Assembly (NCBI RefSeq): GCF_001830555.1
Contig: NZ_MIAM01000064.1
Location: 41,612 to 105,611, forward strand
Direction of reading: 5' to 3'
Length of the DNA stretch: 64,000 nt
From: Sphingopyxis sp. RIFCSPHIGHO2_12_FULL_65_19
GTDB lineage: Bacteria > Pseudomonadota > Alphaproteobacteria > Sphingomonadales > Sphingomonadaceae
In this document: positions 51,796 to 60,816 of the stretch, one piece after another
How the letters are laid out: the number at the start of each line of letters is the position of its first letter
Numbering within the stretch: the stretch's first letter is position 1
Translations under genes and position numbers: made by a program
Notes under the pieces: generated by a model
The model's database searches: none
What the model saw: only the letters and a program-made list of their open reading frames with translations
What the model was told of the DNA's origin: nothing

Positions 51796-52653
51796 TCAGG
51801 CGGCGGCCGGGCGGCGCACCTGTTGGTCGGCGGGCTCGTAAAGGCCGCGCAAGCGCGGGCTGGCGACATATTGGTCGGTCTGCCCCAGCACCGTTTCGCC
51901 CGCGCCGAGGACGAGGAAACTTTGCGGCGCCGCCATCGCGCGGAGCCGCGCAAAAGCCTTCTGCCGCATCGGCGCGGAGAAATAGAGCAGCAGGTTGCGG
52001 CAGAAGATCAGGTCGGCCGGGCTGGCGAGCGGCGGCCGATCGGTGAGCATATTCTGCACCGAAAAATCGATCCGGCGGCGCAAATCTGCCTTGGCGAGCC
52101 AGCCCCCCTCGGTCTGGTCGAACCAGCGCACCATGCGCTGCACTGGCAGCCCGCGCTGGATCTCGAACTGGCTGTAAAGCCCGACGCGCGCGCGGCTGAT
52201 CGCATGATAGCTGACATCGGTGCCGATGATATCGACCTGCCACCCCGCCCATTTCGCACCTTGTTCGGCAATCAGCATCGCCAGCGAATAGGCCTCCTGC
52301 CCGGTCGATACCCCGCAATGCCAGATCGTCACGCGTCGGCGCAGCGCGTTGATTTCGCGGATTCGTTCGAGTGCATTCGCAGCTATTTCGTCGAAAACGC
52401 TGTATTCGCGATAAAAATATGTCTCGTTGTTCAGCATCGCGTCGACCGTATCGTCGAGCAGTTGGCGGCTGTTCGATGTGACCAGAGCGCCGACCAGCGC
52501 GTCGAGGTCGGCGATGCCGTGGCGCTGCATCACGGGTTTCAGCGACATTTCGATCCGCCATATGCGGTTTGGCGACAGCGTCTGTCCGGTCCGCGATTCG
52601 AGCACCCCCATCAGCACTCGATAGGCCGATTCGCTGGCGCTCGACCCCATCAT
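51796..52653 (-). CDS. cheR: CheR chemoreceptor methyltransferase
   Basis: 285-aa SAM-dependent protein-glutamate methyltransferase. N-terminal all-helical domain, then ETYFYREYSVFDEIA, the SAM-binding GVSTGQEAYSLAMLIAE, DVSYHAISRARVGLYS, and LIFCRNLLLYFS. Adapts chemoreceptors by methylation, opposing CheB. Its start overlaps the cheB stop (ATGA), so coupled. 79 bp upstream of ampD on the same strand. No chemoreceptor gene is in the window. Confidence 0.95.
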   Translation of the reverse strand: MMGSSASESAYRVLMGVLESRTGQTLSPNRIWRIEMSLKPVMQRHGIADLDALVGALVTSNSRQLLDDTVDAMLNNETYFYREYSVFDEIAANALERIREINALRRRVTIWHCGVSTGQEAYSLAMLIAEQGAKWAGWQVDIIGTDVSYHAISRARVGLYSQFEIQRGLPVQRMVRWFDQTEGGWLAKADLRRRIDFSVQNMLTDRPPLASPADLIFCRNLLLYFSAPMRQKAFARLRAMAAPQSFLVLGAGETVLGQTDQYVASPRLRGLYEPADQQVRRPAAA

Positions 52654-53750
52654 GGCTTGCTGCGCCCCGACAGATAACTGCCCAGCATCAGCGCGATGGC
52701 ATCGGGGTTCAGCGTGGCGGCGGCGACCCCGGATTTCGCGACGGCGCCCGGCATACCCCAGATCACGCAGCTTTCGGGCGCCTGCGCGAACACCGTGCCA
52801 CCGGCACCTTTCAGACGGGCGGCGCCGATCGCGCCGTCGCGGCCCATGCCGCTGAGGATGACGGCGATGCCGCCCGCGCCATAAACGTCGGCGACCGAAT
52901 CGAGCATCGGGTCGGCGGAGGGGCAGCAGCCATTGTCGGTCGGCCGCCGGTCGAGCGCGATTTCATGACGGCGGCCATTGGCAACCACCAGCATATGGGC
53001 ATCGCCGGGGGCCAGATAGATGCAGTCGCGCTCGATCGCCATGCCGGCCTCGGCAACGCGGACGCGGCGCGTCGTCATCGTCGCGATCTGCTTGGCGTAA
53101 AATTCCATGAAAGCGTCGGGCAGATGCTGGGTCAGCAGGATCGGGGCGCCGATCCGCGGGTCGAGATGCGCCAGGAAGTTGGAGAAGGCGGGAATGCCGC
53201 CGGTCGAGGCCGCGACCGCGATGCATTCGATCGGCTGCGCGGTGTCGATCGCGAGCACGGATGGTGCGGGCGCGCGGCGTTCGGCCACCGGGATCGCCGC
53301 CGGAAGCTCCTGCCGATGGCCCAGCGTGATGATCCGTTCGGTGAGCACTTCGGCGAAGCGGCCCGAAAAACTGCCACGACCCGGCTTGGCGAGCGTATCG
53401 CTCGCGCCCAGCGCGAGCGCGTCGATCGCGGCGGGGCCGCCCTCGACACAGTTCGACGACAGGATGAGGACGCGCGCTTTCTCGGCCCGCGCCAATATGT
53501 GCGGCAGCGCGTCGATACCGCTCATTCCGGGCATTTCGATATCGAGAACCACGACATCGACGGGTTCACGCGCAAGATAATCCAGCGCATCCTGCGCAGA
53601 GGCAACCGAGGCGCAGATTTGGAGCCCGGGGCGCTGGTCGACGATGCGTTCGAGGATGCTGCGCACGACAAGGCTGTCGTCGACGAGCATGACGCGCACG
53701 GTGCGGGCTGTTGGCGGAGTATCGGGTATCAAGCGTTGCGGTTGCGCCAC
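52650..53750 (-). CDS. cheB: CheB protein-glutamate methylesterase
   Basis: 366 aa: receiver domain with D70 (VVVLDIEMPGM), linker, and methylesterase domain with the catalytic serine in AVAASTGG, His in LTQHLP and Asp in SGMGRDG. Demethylates and deamidates chemoreceptors. GTG start at 53750; 16 bp downstream of cheY. Same operon as cheA, W, Y and R. Confidence 0.95.
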   Translation of the reverse strand: MAQPQRLIPDTPPTARTVRVMLVDDSLVVRSILERIVDQRPGLQICASVASAQDALDYLAREPVDVVVLDIEMPGMSGIDALPHILARAEKARVLILSSNCVEGGPAAIDALALGASDTLAKPGRGSFSGRFAEVLTERIITLGHRQELPAAIPVAERRAPAPSVLAIDTAQPIECIAVAASTGGIPAFSNFLAHLDPRIGAPILLTQHLPDAFMEFYAKQIATMTTRRVRVAEAGMAIERDCIYLAPGDAHMLVVANGRRHEIALDRRPTDNGCCPSADPMLDSVADVYGAGGIAVILSGMGRDGAIGAARLKGAGGTVFAQAPESCVIWGMPGAVAKSGVAAATLNPDAIALMLGSYLSGRSKP

Positions 53751-53766
53751 GACTGGCCCCCTGCCT

Positions 53767-54141
53767 TCAAGCGATGCCGACGAGTTGCAGCTTCCCTTCG
53801 AGCGTTTCGCGGTCGAACGGCTTCATCACATATTCGTCGGCGCCCGCTTCGATCGCGGCGCGGATATGGTCGATGCTGTTTTCGGTGGTACAGAACACGA
53901 CGCGCGGCCGTTCTTCATGCCCATAGTCGAGATCGTTGAACGCGCCGAGGAACTCCATCCCGCTCATCACCGGCATGTTCCAGTCGAGCAGGATGACATC
54001 GGGGCGATTGGCACGGCAAAAGGTCAGCGCCTCCTGTCCATCGGCGGCCTCTTCGACCGCAAAGGACATGCTTTCAAGGATATGGCGTGCGACCTTGCGA
54101 ATGACTTTGCTGTCGTCGACCACCAGACAAGATTTCGACAT
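53767..54141 (-). CDS. cheY: CheY-type response regulator
   Basis: 124-aa receiver-only protein. D9, D10 and D53 (LLDWNMPVMSG) form the acidic pocket, with Thr in VVFCTTEN and Lys in YVMKPF. Phosphorylated by CheA to act on the motor or on a second target. 76 bp separate it from cheW. DivK is unlikely because the gene is embedded in the che operon. Confidence 0.9.
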   Translation of the reverse strand: MSKSCLVVDDSKVIRKVARHILESMSFAVEEAADGQEALTFCRANRPDVILLDWNMPVMSGMEFLGAFNDLDYGHEERPRVVFCTTENSIDHIRAAIEAGADEYVMKPFDRETLEGKLQLVGIA

Positions 54142-54217
54142 TAATTTAACTCCGACCCCCGCGACTTGGGCCTGTTTAGGTTGAAGGGGTATTCAGCCCG
54201 TTAATGAACGGCAGGAA

Positions 54218-54655
54218 TCATGCAGCCTTTAAGGTGGGTAAGGTAATGAAATGCGACGGATCGACGACGAGCAGCGAAGCGTCCTGATGCTCGATCATCG
54301 CATCGGCGACGCGCGCCCATCCGGGCAGCAGCTTGCCCGCAATCCGCGTTTCGGGCGCGTCGATGAAACAGACATCCTCGATTTCGTCGGCGAGCAGCGC
54401 ATAGCCATGCTGGGCGACCTCGACGACGATCACGCGTTGCCCCGGCGCCACCGGCACCGGGGGCAGCCCGACGACGACATGCGGGTCAATCAGGGTGAAG
54501 ACGCGGCTGCGCAGCGCAAACAGTCCTGCGACATGCGGCGGCGCGGCGGGAACCTCGACCGGCGTGCCGACTGTGACGACCGAATGGATCGCCCGGCTGC
54601 GCAATGCGACCCGTGTGTCGGCGATACGCGCGATCAGATAGAGTTTTTCCATCAT
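54218..54655 (-). CDS. cheW: CheW coupling protein
   Basis: 145 aa CheW fold linking receptors to CheA. Patterns: LYLIARIADTRVALRSRAIHSVVTVG, PHVAGLFALRSRVFTLID and VIVVEVAQHGYALLADEI. ATG 54655 overlaps the cheA stop (ATGA), so translationally coupled. The longer frame upstream overlaps cheA out of frame. Some divergence from enterobacterial CheW, but the fold is plain. Confidence 0.9.
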   Translation of the reverse strand: MMEKLYLIARIADTRVALRSRAIHSVVTVGTPVEVPAAPPHVAGLFALRSRVFTLIDPHVVVGLPPVPVAPGQRVIVVEVAQHGYALLADEIEDVCFIDAPETRIAGKLLPGWARVADAMIEHQDASLLVVDPSHFITLPTLKAA

Positions 54656-57087
54656 GCGACCTGTCCCCCGATTTGGCGGCGCAACGCGTCGAGCAGCGCC
54701 TGGCGATCGTAGCGATAGACGGTGTCGTCGCCGGGTCCGGCGGCGGCGATCGAGCTGCGCAGGCGGATCACCGGCACCCCGTCGGCGGCGTCGCGCGACC
54801 GCGCACCTTCGGCCGTGAAGCACAGCAGCACGTCGGGGGCCTCGTCGGAGGGGGTATCGCCCGAAATGACGCGGTAACCGGCACTCCGCAGGATCGGCGC
54901 CAGGAAATTGTCGCCCCAGCCGTCATGGTCGTCGGCCAGGCGGCAGAGCGGCTGGCGCAGCGCCGTCGCGGCGGCCGCCCCGACGGCATATTGTTCCATC
55001 AGCCAGAAAGGGTCGATCAGTTCGACGGGCTCGCCGCCGACGAGCACAACGCCGGCGACCAGCCCCGGCGCGGCCGACGGCTGGACGGCGTCGGGCAGGC
55101 GAACGATGTCGATCACCTCGGCAATCGGATAGCAGAGCACGGCCTGCCCGTCGTAAAGGCGGAGCAGTTTCAAGCTCCCCTCGCCGCCCGGCGCGGTCGC
55201 CGCATGGACGGGAAAAATCTCGTCGCCGATCTGGGCCTGCACCCGGCCCGCGCTTTCAAACAAGGCCGATGCGGGGACTTCCTCGACCCGCTCGATGACC
55301 GACAGGCGGACGCCGCGGACGCGGGCGTTGGTATCGCGGAACAGCAGCAACTGCGCGGCATTGCGCGCCGCGGCGGCTTCGGCCTCGGCCTCGGCCATCC
55401 GGTCGTGGCTGCGACCGGCCTCGCTGGCGTCGATCGCCGACGCGGCGAGCATCCCCTGGACGTCGAGCAGCAGCACCGGGCGACCGTTGTCGGGCAGCGT
55501 TGTCCCGGCATAAAGCCCGGTCGCCATAATCATCGGCGCCGCGGGCTTGATCACCAGTTCCTCATGGTCGTGGATCGCCGCGACGCTCAACGCATAGCTT
55601 TGCCCCTGCCCCGGACGGACGATGACGAGCGCGCGGTCGTCGACGTCGTCGCCGTGGTGGCGCCCGCGACCCAGCACGGATTCGAGGCGGAGCAGCGGAT
55701 ATTGTTCGCCGCGAACCGTCGCCAGTTCGCCGCCGCCGACGCGGTCGATGCGAACGGTGTCACCGCCTTCCAACAGGATTTCGCGGACGGCGCCGCGCGG
55801 GATCGCGAAATATTGTCCCGCCGCGCGCACCATCAGGCCGGATATGATCGTCAGCGTCATCGGCACGCGCAGCAGGATCGTCAGCCCGCGCCCCTCTTCA
55901 TTGCGCAGTTCGACGATGCCGCCGATCTTTTCGACATTCGCCCGGACGATATCCATCCCGACCCCGCGGCCGGAAATGGCGGTCACTTCCGCGGCGGTCG
56001 AAAAACCGGGGCGGAAGATCAGGTCCAGCTTTTCCTTCGGCCCCAGCGCGCGCGCTTCGGCCGCCGTAATGGCGCGCATGGCGACCGCCTTGGCGACCAG
56101 CGCGTCGGGCGACAGGCCGCGACCGTCGTCCTGGATCGCAATTTCGATCTGGTTCCCCGACTGGCGGGCGGACACCGAAATCGTCGCGGTGATGTCCTTG
56201 CCCGCGGCGACACGGTCCTCCAGCGGCTCGACACCATGGTCGATGGCGTTGCGGACGATGTGGATCAGCGGATCGCGGATATTCTCCATCATCTCGCGAT
56301 CGAGTTCGACCTCGCCGCCGCTCGTCTGGAACGCGATCTTCTTGCCCAAGTCCTGCGCCAGGTCGCGGACGATCCGCGGCAGCGGCGCGAACAATTTGTC
56401 GATCCGCTGCATCCGCATCTGGCTGACCGACTGGCGCATTCCGGCGATCGAATCGGACAGGCGGTCGAACGAAGCGATGACCGACAGGTCGGCGCCCGAT
56501 TCGCGGAGCATCCGGGCAAATTCATTGCGCGCGAGCACGATGTCGGTGACCCCGGTCATCACGCTGTCAAGCAGCGGCAACGGAACACGGATCGAACGCC
56601 AGCTTTGCAGTTCGGTGCCGAAATCGTCGTCGCGGCGCAGCGGGACCCCGGCGACCTCGAACGACGCATCGGGCGCGGCGCCCTGTTCGGCAAGCGCGCC
56701 GATGACTTCGCGGTCGTCGCCAGCGGGTTCGGCTCCGTCCTGGCCCAAAGCCGTGCAGAGATCGCCCAGACGGTCGAGAATGCCCAGAACGCCCGATACG
56801 AGCGCGGCATTCGCCTGGCGATTGCCACGGCGAACCTGGTCGAGCGCATCTTCGGCGGCGTGCGACAGCGCGGTAACGCGCGGCAGCGCGAGAAAACCCG
56901 AACTGCCCTTGATCGTGTGGACAAGGCGGAAAATGGCGTCGAGCTGGGCGCGGTCGGCCGGATCGGCTTCCCACGCGACGATCGCCCCGCCCGCTTCGGC
57001 CAGAATCTCCGCCGTTTCGGCCAAAAAGTCGTTCAGCAGATCGTCCATCGCCGTATCGGTGCGCCCTAAAAACTGAGGCTTCACCAT
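54652..57087 (-). CDS. cheA: CheA histidine kinase with duplicated CheW-like domain
   Basis: 811 aa chemotaxis kinase. Hpt domain with phosphoacceptor H57 (LVHTIKGSSGF), dimerisation region, HATPase with N box HIVRNAIDHGVE, G1 DDGRGLS and G2 GRGVGMDIV, then a CheW-like P5 domain (about 410-570). Unlike the textbook layout, a linker is followed by a second CheW-like segment (about 590-720, RVRGVRLSVIERVEEVP and AGVVLVGGEPVELIDPFWLM) and a C-terminal degenerate receiver-like tail (LRSAGYRVISGD, VPVIRL). I use ATG 57087; a TTG three codons earlier and ATG 57048 are alternatives. Confidence 0.92.
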   Translation of the reverse strand: MVKPQFLGRTDTAMDDLLNDFLAETAEILAEAGGAIVAWEADPADRAQLDAIFRLVHTIKGSSGFLALPRVTALSHAAEDALDQVRRGNRQANAALVSGVLGILDRLGDLCTALGQDGAEPAGDDREVIGALAEQGAAPDASFEVAGVPLRRDDDFGTELQSWRSIRVPLPLLDSVMTGVTDIVLARNEFARMLRESGADLSVIASFDRLSDSIAGMRQSVSQMRMQRIDKLFAPLPRIVRDLAQDLGKKIAFQTSGGEVELDREMMENIRDPLIHIVRNAIDHGVEPLEDRVAAGKDITATISVSARQSGNQIEIAIQDDGRGLSPDALVAKAVAMRAITAAEARALGPKEKLDLIFRPGFSTAAEVTAISGRGVGMDIVRANVEKIGGIVELRNEEGRGLTILLRVPMTLTIISGLMVRAAGQYFAIPRGAVREILLEGGDTVRIDRVGGGELATVRGEQYPLLRLESVLGRGRHHGDDVDDRALVIVRPGQGQSYALSVAAIHDHEELVIKPAAPMIMATGLYAGTTLPDNGRPVLLLDVQGMLAASAIDASEAGRSHDRMAEAEAEAAAARNAAQLLLFRDTNARVRGVRLSVIERVEEVPASALFESAGRVQAQIGDEIFPVHAATAPGGEGSLKLLRLYDGQAVLCYPIAEVIDIVRLPDAVQPSAAPGLVAGVVLVGGEPVELIDPFWLMEQYAVGAAAATALRQPLCRLADDHDGWGDNFLAPILRSAGYRVISGDTPSDEAPDVLLCFTAEGARSRDAADGVPVIRLRSSIAAAGPGDDTVYRYDRQALLDALRRQIGGQVA

Positions 57088-57288
57088 GGCGGACAATGGT
57101 TAAGGAGGGTTTTACGCAAGGCAGCCGAGAACCGCGCAAAAGGGATGAAATCGCCGCGACCGCAGCCTCTCGCTTCCGGCGCGATATGTATCGACTCTGG
57201 GCCAGATAGGCCTAGGCTGTGTAAGCAGAGGCTTTCGTGCGACCCCGAAGGCCGATGGGGCTTCCTTTGGTCAGGACCGCAGAGGATG

Positions 57289-57318
57289 AAAGGGCCTCGC
57301 CGCTTTGTGGGGCCCTTT
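57289..57318 (-). terminator. Bidirectional hairpin downstream of chpT
   Basis: Stem AAAGGGCCTC (57289-57298) with GGGGCCCTTT (57309-57318), 10-nt loop. On the minus strand it follows the chpT stop at 57363 and is trailed by CCCTTTC, so it probably ends chpT; on the plus strand TTTT runs from 57316. The remaining intergenic sequence (57088-57288) shows no gene but could encode a small plus-strand RNA ending here. Confidence 0.55.
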
Positions 57319-57362
57319 TGCCGAGCGCTGGCTTTCCTGCGGGATGTCGTGCCGCCCGCCGG

Positions 57363-58016
57363 TCAACGCCCCCTCAGCACCGCCCCAACCAGCAGCGACG
57401 TCGGCGTTTCGCGCGCAAGCATGACGGTGCCGTCGCTCTGCCGCGCAACCGCCTGCACCAGCACGGCGGGCGCGGTGCGCGAAGTCATCGGGCTGGCGCC
57501 CTCACCTTCGGCAAGGATGCGTTCGACGTCGGCATCGAGGAAGATGCGTTCGGCCTCGACGTGCAGCGCGATTTCGATCGCTCCGTCGGGATGGGCGCCC
57601 TGTTTTTCGCAGCCGATATCGAGCCGCCCGCCCCGCACCAACGCATCGACGAGCAGCAGCGAGAGGTTGAGGATGATCTTCACCGCGGGCTTGGGCAGCG
57701 GTTCGGTCCCGATCATCCAGTTGAGTTCGATCGCGCGGTCACCGATGATGCCCTGTATCGCCGACTTGGCCTCGTCGGCCGGGACCAGTTCGCCGAACCC
57801 CCCGGCCGATCCGAACGCGAGGCGAAAGAATTTGAGCTTGTTCGCCGAGGTCCGCGCGCTTTGTTCGAGCAGTTCAAAACAACGCTCTCGCATCGCCGGG
57901 TCTTTCTCGTCGGCGAGCAGTTCCAGCCCGTTGGCGAAGGCTCCGACAGGACTCAGCAGGTCGTGACACAGGCGCGAGGCCAGCATCGAGGCGAAATCGA
58001 CGCGATCGTCGGTCAT
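57363..58016 (-). CDS. chpT: ChpT histidine phosphotransferase
   Basis: 217 aa. Degenerate histidine-kinase-like protein passing phosphate from CckA to CtrA and CpdR. Phosphorylated H18 in ASRLCHDLLSPVGAFANG, the signature of ChpT; a helical dimerisation part follows, then a Bergerat-like domain lacking ATP-binding motifs. ATG 58016. Both CckA (39094-41544) and ChpT occur in this window, but the CtrA gene does not. The gene is leftward and divergent from the pseudouridine synthase gene, across 139 bp. Confidence 0.9.
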   Translation of the reverse strand: MTDDRVDFASMLASRLCHDLLSPVGAFANGLELLADEKDPAMRERCFELLEQSARTSANKLKFFRLAFGSAGGFGELVPADEAKSAIQGIIGDRAIELNWMIGTEPLPKPAVKIILNLSLLLVDALVRGGRLDIGCEKQGAHPDGAIEIALHVEAERIFLDADVERILAEGEGASPMTSRTAPAVLVQAVARQSDGTVMLARETPTSLLVGAVLRGR

Positions 58017-58155
58017 GGATGAACAGGCTCCCCAGCGCAGTGTCCGGACGTTTCCGGCGTGCGCCGCTCCTACGGCACCGGGGCCGCCCAGAGCAAGCAT
58101 GATACGGCGAGCCGCGACCCTTGAATTTTGGCGCCCCAAAACCACATTCGCTTCG

Positions 58156-59112
58156 ATGCAGGGGGATGACGATATTTTGACCGTGGCACTGGCGGATAGC
58201 GCGGCCGGGTTGCGGCTCGACCGGGCGCTGGCGGAGGCCCTGCCCAACCTGTCGCGCGAACGATTGAAAAACCTGATCAAGGGCGGCCGTGTCGCCGATG
58301 CGACCGGCACGATCTTGTGGGACCCTTCGGCCAGGGCCGCGGCGTCCGCGACGATCGCGGTCCGCCTGCCCGCCACCACCCCGGCGCATAATGTGGCGCA
58401 GGATATGGGGCTGGTCGTCGCTTATGAGGACGAACATCTGATCGTCGTCGACAAGCCCGCGGGAATGGTCGTCCATCCTGCCGCGGGCAATCTCGACGGC
58501 ACGATGGTCAACGCCCTGCTCCACCATTGCGCAGGACAATTGTCGGGGATCGGCGGCGTCGCGCGGCCGGGGATCGTCCACCGGATCGACAAGGATACCA
58601 GCGGGCTGATCGTCGCGGCCAAGCATGACAAGGCGCACGAAGGCCTCGCGAAGCAGTTCGCGGCGCACAGCATCGACCGCCGCTACCTCGCGATTGCGAC
58701 CGGGCGCCCGATGCCCGCGAACGGCACCGTCGACGCCGCGCTGGGCCGGTCGAGCACCAACCGCAAAAAGATGGCCGTGGTCGCCGAAGGCCGCGGCAAA
58801 CATGCGATCACCCACTATCGCACGATCGAGCCGCTGAAAAATGCCACGCTGGTCGAATGCCGACTGGAAACCGGACGCACGCATCAGGTGCGCGTCCACA
58901 TGATGCATATCGGCCACCCGCTGGTCGGTGACCCGGTCTATGGCCGCGCCAAAAAGCCTCTGTCGGAGGTGCTGAAAGCGCGGAATTTCGCGCGGCAGGC
59001 ATTGCACGCGGCCCATTTGGGCTTTATTCATCCGGTGACCGGTAACAGGATCGCGCTCGACAGCGAACTCCCAGCGGACATGCGGGAACTGATCGATGAA
59101 TTGCGCGTTTAG
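58156..59112 (+). CDS. RluA-family 23S rRNA pseudouridine synthase (RluD-like)
   Basis: 318 aa. N-terminal S4 domain (RLDRALAEALPNLSRERLKNLIKGGRV) and catalytic domain with HRIDKDTSGLIVAAK, where Asp is the catalytic residue, and GRTHQVRVHMMHIGHPLVGDPVYG. RluD, which modifies helix 69 of 23S rRNA, is the most likely member because of length and S4 domain. ATG 58156 chosen; upstream in-frame codons lie in the divergent promoter region. 80 bp before rpoH on the same strand. Confidence 0.92.
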   Translation: MQGDDDILTVALADSAAGLRLDRALAEALPNLSRERLKNLIKGGRVADATGTILWDPSARAAASATIAVRLPATTPAHNVAQDMGLVVAYEDEHLIVVDKPAGMVVHPAAGNLDGTMVNALLHHCAGQLSGIGGVARPGIVHRIDKDTSGLIVAAKHDKAHEGLAKQFAAHSIDRRYLAIATGRPMPANGTVDAALGRSSTNRKKMAVVAEGRGKHAITHYRTIEPLKNATLVECRLETGRTHQVRVHMMHIGHPLVGDPVYGRAKKPLSEVLKARNFARQALHAAHLGFIHPVTGNRIALDSELPADMRELIDELRV

Positions 59113-59192
59113 GTTTTGAATGAAAATCTATTTTGACCGCTGGACCCAACCGCGGCATATTTCTCCTCTGAAAATAAGGGAAGTCTCTACCC

Positions 59193-60095
59193 ATGGCTAA
59201 CAAAAGCAATGTTCCGGCAACGGTGCCCGCGCTCGGCGGCGAGGCGAGCCTGAACCGCTATCTGGCCGAAATTCGCAAATTCCCTCTCCTGACCCCCGAG
59301 CAGGAATATATGCTCGCGAAGCGGTTTCAGGAGCATGGCGACAATGAAGCTGCGGCGCAGCTTGTCACATCGCACCTTCGCCTCGTTGCCAAGATCGCGA
59401 TGGGCTACCGCGGCTATGGCCTGCCGGTCAGCGAACTGATCAGCGAAGGCAATATCGGCCTGATGCAGGGCGTGAAGAAATTCGACCCCGAACGCGGCTT
59501 CCGCCTCGCCACCTATGCGATGTGGTGGATCAGGGCGTCGATCCAGGAGTTCATCCTGCGGTCGTGGAGCCTTGTCAAAATGGGCACCACCGCCGCGCAG
59601 AAAAAGCTGTTCTTCAATCTCCGCCGGATGAAGAACAACCTCGCGGCGTTCGAGGACGGCGACCTGTCGCCCGAACATCTGACCAAGATCGCGACCGACC
59701 TGGGCGTGACCGAGGAAGAGGTCACCAGCATGAACCGCCGCATGGCGATGGGCGGCGACACCTCGCTGAACGTCCCGATGGGCGAGGATGGCGACAGCCA
59801 GTGGCAGGACCTGCTGGGCGACGAAGGCCCGCTGCAGGACGAACGCGTCGCCGAGGCGCAGGAACGCGACGTGCGCCATTCGCTGCTGAACGAGGCGCTC
59901 GAAACGTTGAACGAACGCGAGCGCCACATCCTGACCGAACGCCGCCTGACCGACGACCCCAAGACGCTCGAGGATTTGAGCCAGGTCTATGACGTCAGCC
60001 GCGAACGCGTCCGCCAGATCGAGGTGCGCGCGTTCGAGAAGCTGCAAAAGGCGATGCTCAAACTCGCGGGCGACCGGCGGCTGGTCACCGCCTGA
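59193..60095 (+). CDS. rpoH: Heat-shock sigma factor RpoH (sigma-32)
   Basis: 300-aa sigma-70-family heat-shock factor. Region 2.2-2.4 (LVTSHLRLVAKIAMGYRGYGLPVSELISEGNIGLMQGVKKFD, split here as LVTSHLRLVAKIAMGYRG and SEGNIGLMQ), the RpoH box QKKLFFNLRRMK, and region 4 (LNERERHILTERRL, YDVSRERVRQIEVRAFEKL). Alphaproteobacteria often have a second rpoH elsewhere; none is in the window. ATG 59193 with GAAGTC upstream region is weak, but the start is standard for the family. Confidence 0.96.
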   Translation: MANKSNVPATVPALGGEASLNRYLAEIRKFPLLTPEQEYMLAKRFQEHGDNEAAAQLVTSHLRLVAKIAMGYRGYGLPVSELISEGNIGLMQGVKKFDPERGFRLATYAMWWIRASIQEFILRSWSLVKMGTTAAQKKLFFNLRRMKNNLAAFEDGDLSPEHLTKIATDLGVTEEEVTSMNRRMAMGGDTSLNVPMGEDGDSQWQDLLGDEGPLQDERVAEAQERDVRHSLLNEALETLNERERHILTERRLTDDPKTLEDLSQVYDVSRERVRQIEVRAFEKLQKAMLKLAGDRRLVTA

Positions 60096-60154
60096 CGGCT
60101 TTCGCCGACGGGTGGAAGCGGCGATTTGACTCGCTGATCCAAAAGGACCAGCCT

Positions 60155-60179
60155 CCCCTTTCGGACACGTCGAAGGGGG
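60155..60179 (+). promoter_or_regulatory. Hairpin covering the ribosome site of the 60187 gene
   Basis: Arms CCCCTTTCG (60155-60163) and CGAAGGGGG (60171-60179) pair over 9 bp with a 7-nt loop. The right arm is the Shine-Dalgarno AAGGGGG 8 bp before ATG 60187. It would hide the ribosome site when folded. Directly downstream of rpoH, so temperature or stress control is conceivable but not shown. Confidence 0.5.
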
Positions 60180-60186
60180 ACAGGTC

Positions 60187-60756
60187 ATGTGGAAATGGAT
60201 ACGGATTCCCAAAGGCATCGCACTGCTGGCCTTTCTGCTGCCGTGGATGACGGTCAGCTGTTCCGACCAGACATTGGTCGAAGCGAGCGGGTTCGGTTTG
60301 GCTTTTGGCCGCGTCACCGCGATGGGACAGGCCGCGCAGGCCAGCGATGGCGCCTCGCTCAACATCTGGCTGATTCTGGCGCTGCTCGCGATTGCGGGAG
60401 GGTTGGTGCTCCTTTTCACCCGGGGCCGCGAGGCCGCGAAGCTGGTACTCGGCACGTCGGTGGCGGCGCTGGCGCTGATCTTCTTCGGCACCTATCGCTA
60501 CAGCAAGGATGCGATCCTGGCTGAAGCGGCAAAGAACGGGTCGAACGGCAATATGGATCAGGCCGCACTGGCGATGATCCAGGTCCATTGGGAAATCGGT
60601 TACTGGCTCGCGCTGCTGTCGCTGATCGCCGCCGCGGTGATGGCCTGGCTGGTGATGAGCGGCAAGGAGGCCGACGCCGAAGCAAAGATGCGTTCGCTGG
60701 CGAAAGACGCGGCCGACCGCATGGCCGCAAAGGACGATCCGCCACCCACGCCCTGA
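60187..60756 (+). CDS. Membrane protein of unknown function
   Basis: 189 aa with four hydrophobic segments (about 9-28, 57-76, 83-101 and 131-151) and a charged C-terminal tail rich in Ala/Lys/Asp that may be coiled. The SCSDQTLVEASGFGLAFG segment after the first helix is a distinctive loop. No family recognised beyond general similarity to unassigned alphaproteobacterial membrane proteins. Strong Shine-Dalgarno inside a hairpin (60155-60179). Between rpoH and mtgA, same strand. Confidence 0.65.
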   Translation: MWKWIRIPKGIALLAFLLPWMTVSCSDQTLVEASGFGLAFGRVTAMGQAAQASDGASLNIWLILALLAIAGGLVLLFTRGREAAKLVLGTSVAALALIFFGTYRYSKDAILAEAAKNGSNGNMDQAALAMIQVHWEIGYWLALLSLIAAAVMAWLVMSGKEADAEAKMRSLAKDAADRMAAKDDPPPTP

Positions 60757-60816
60757 ATTTCGATCGACCGGATCAACCCCGCTTGCCTCGCGCCGCCAAG
60801 CGGCTAATTTGGCGGC

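Noticed and set aside
54604..57069. Long plus-strand frame (about 820 codons) opposite cheA
   Set aside because: Antisense to CheA; composition typical of a shadow frame.
57145..57966. Plus-strand frame over the chpT gene
   Set aside because: Antisense to ChpT, which has the diagnostic His motif; Ser/Arg-rich shadow.
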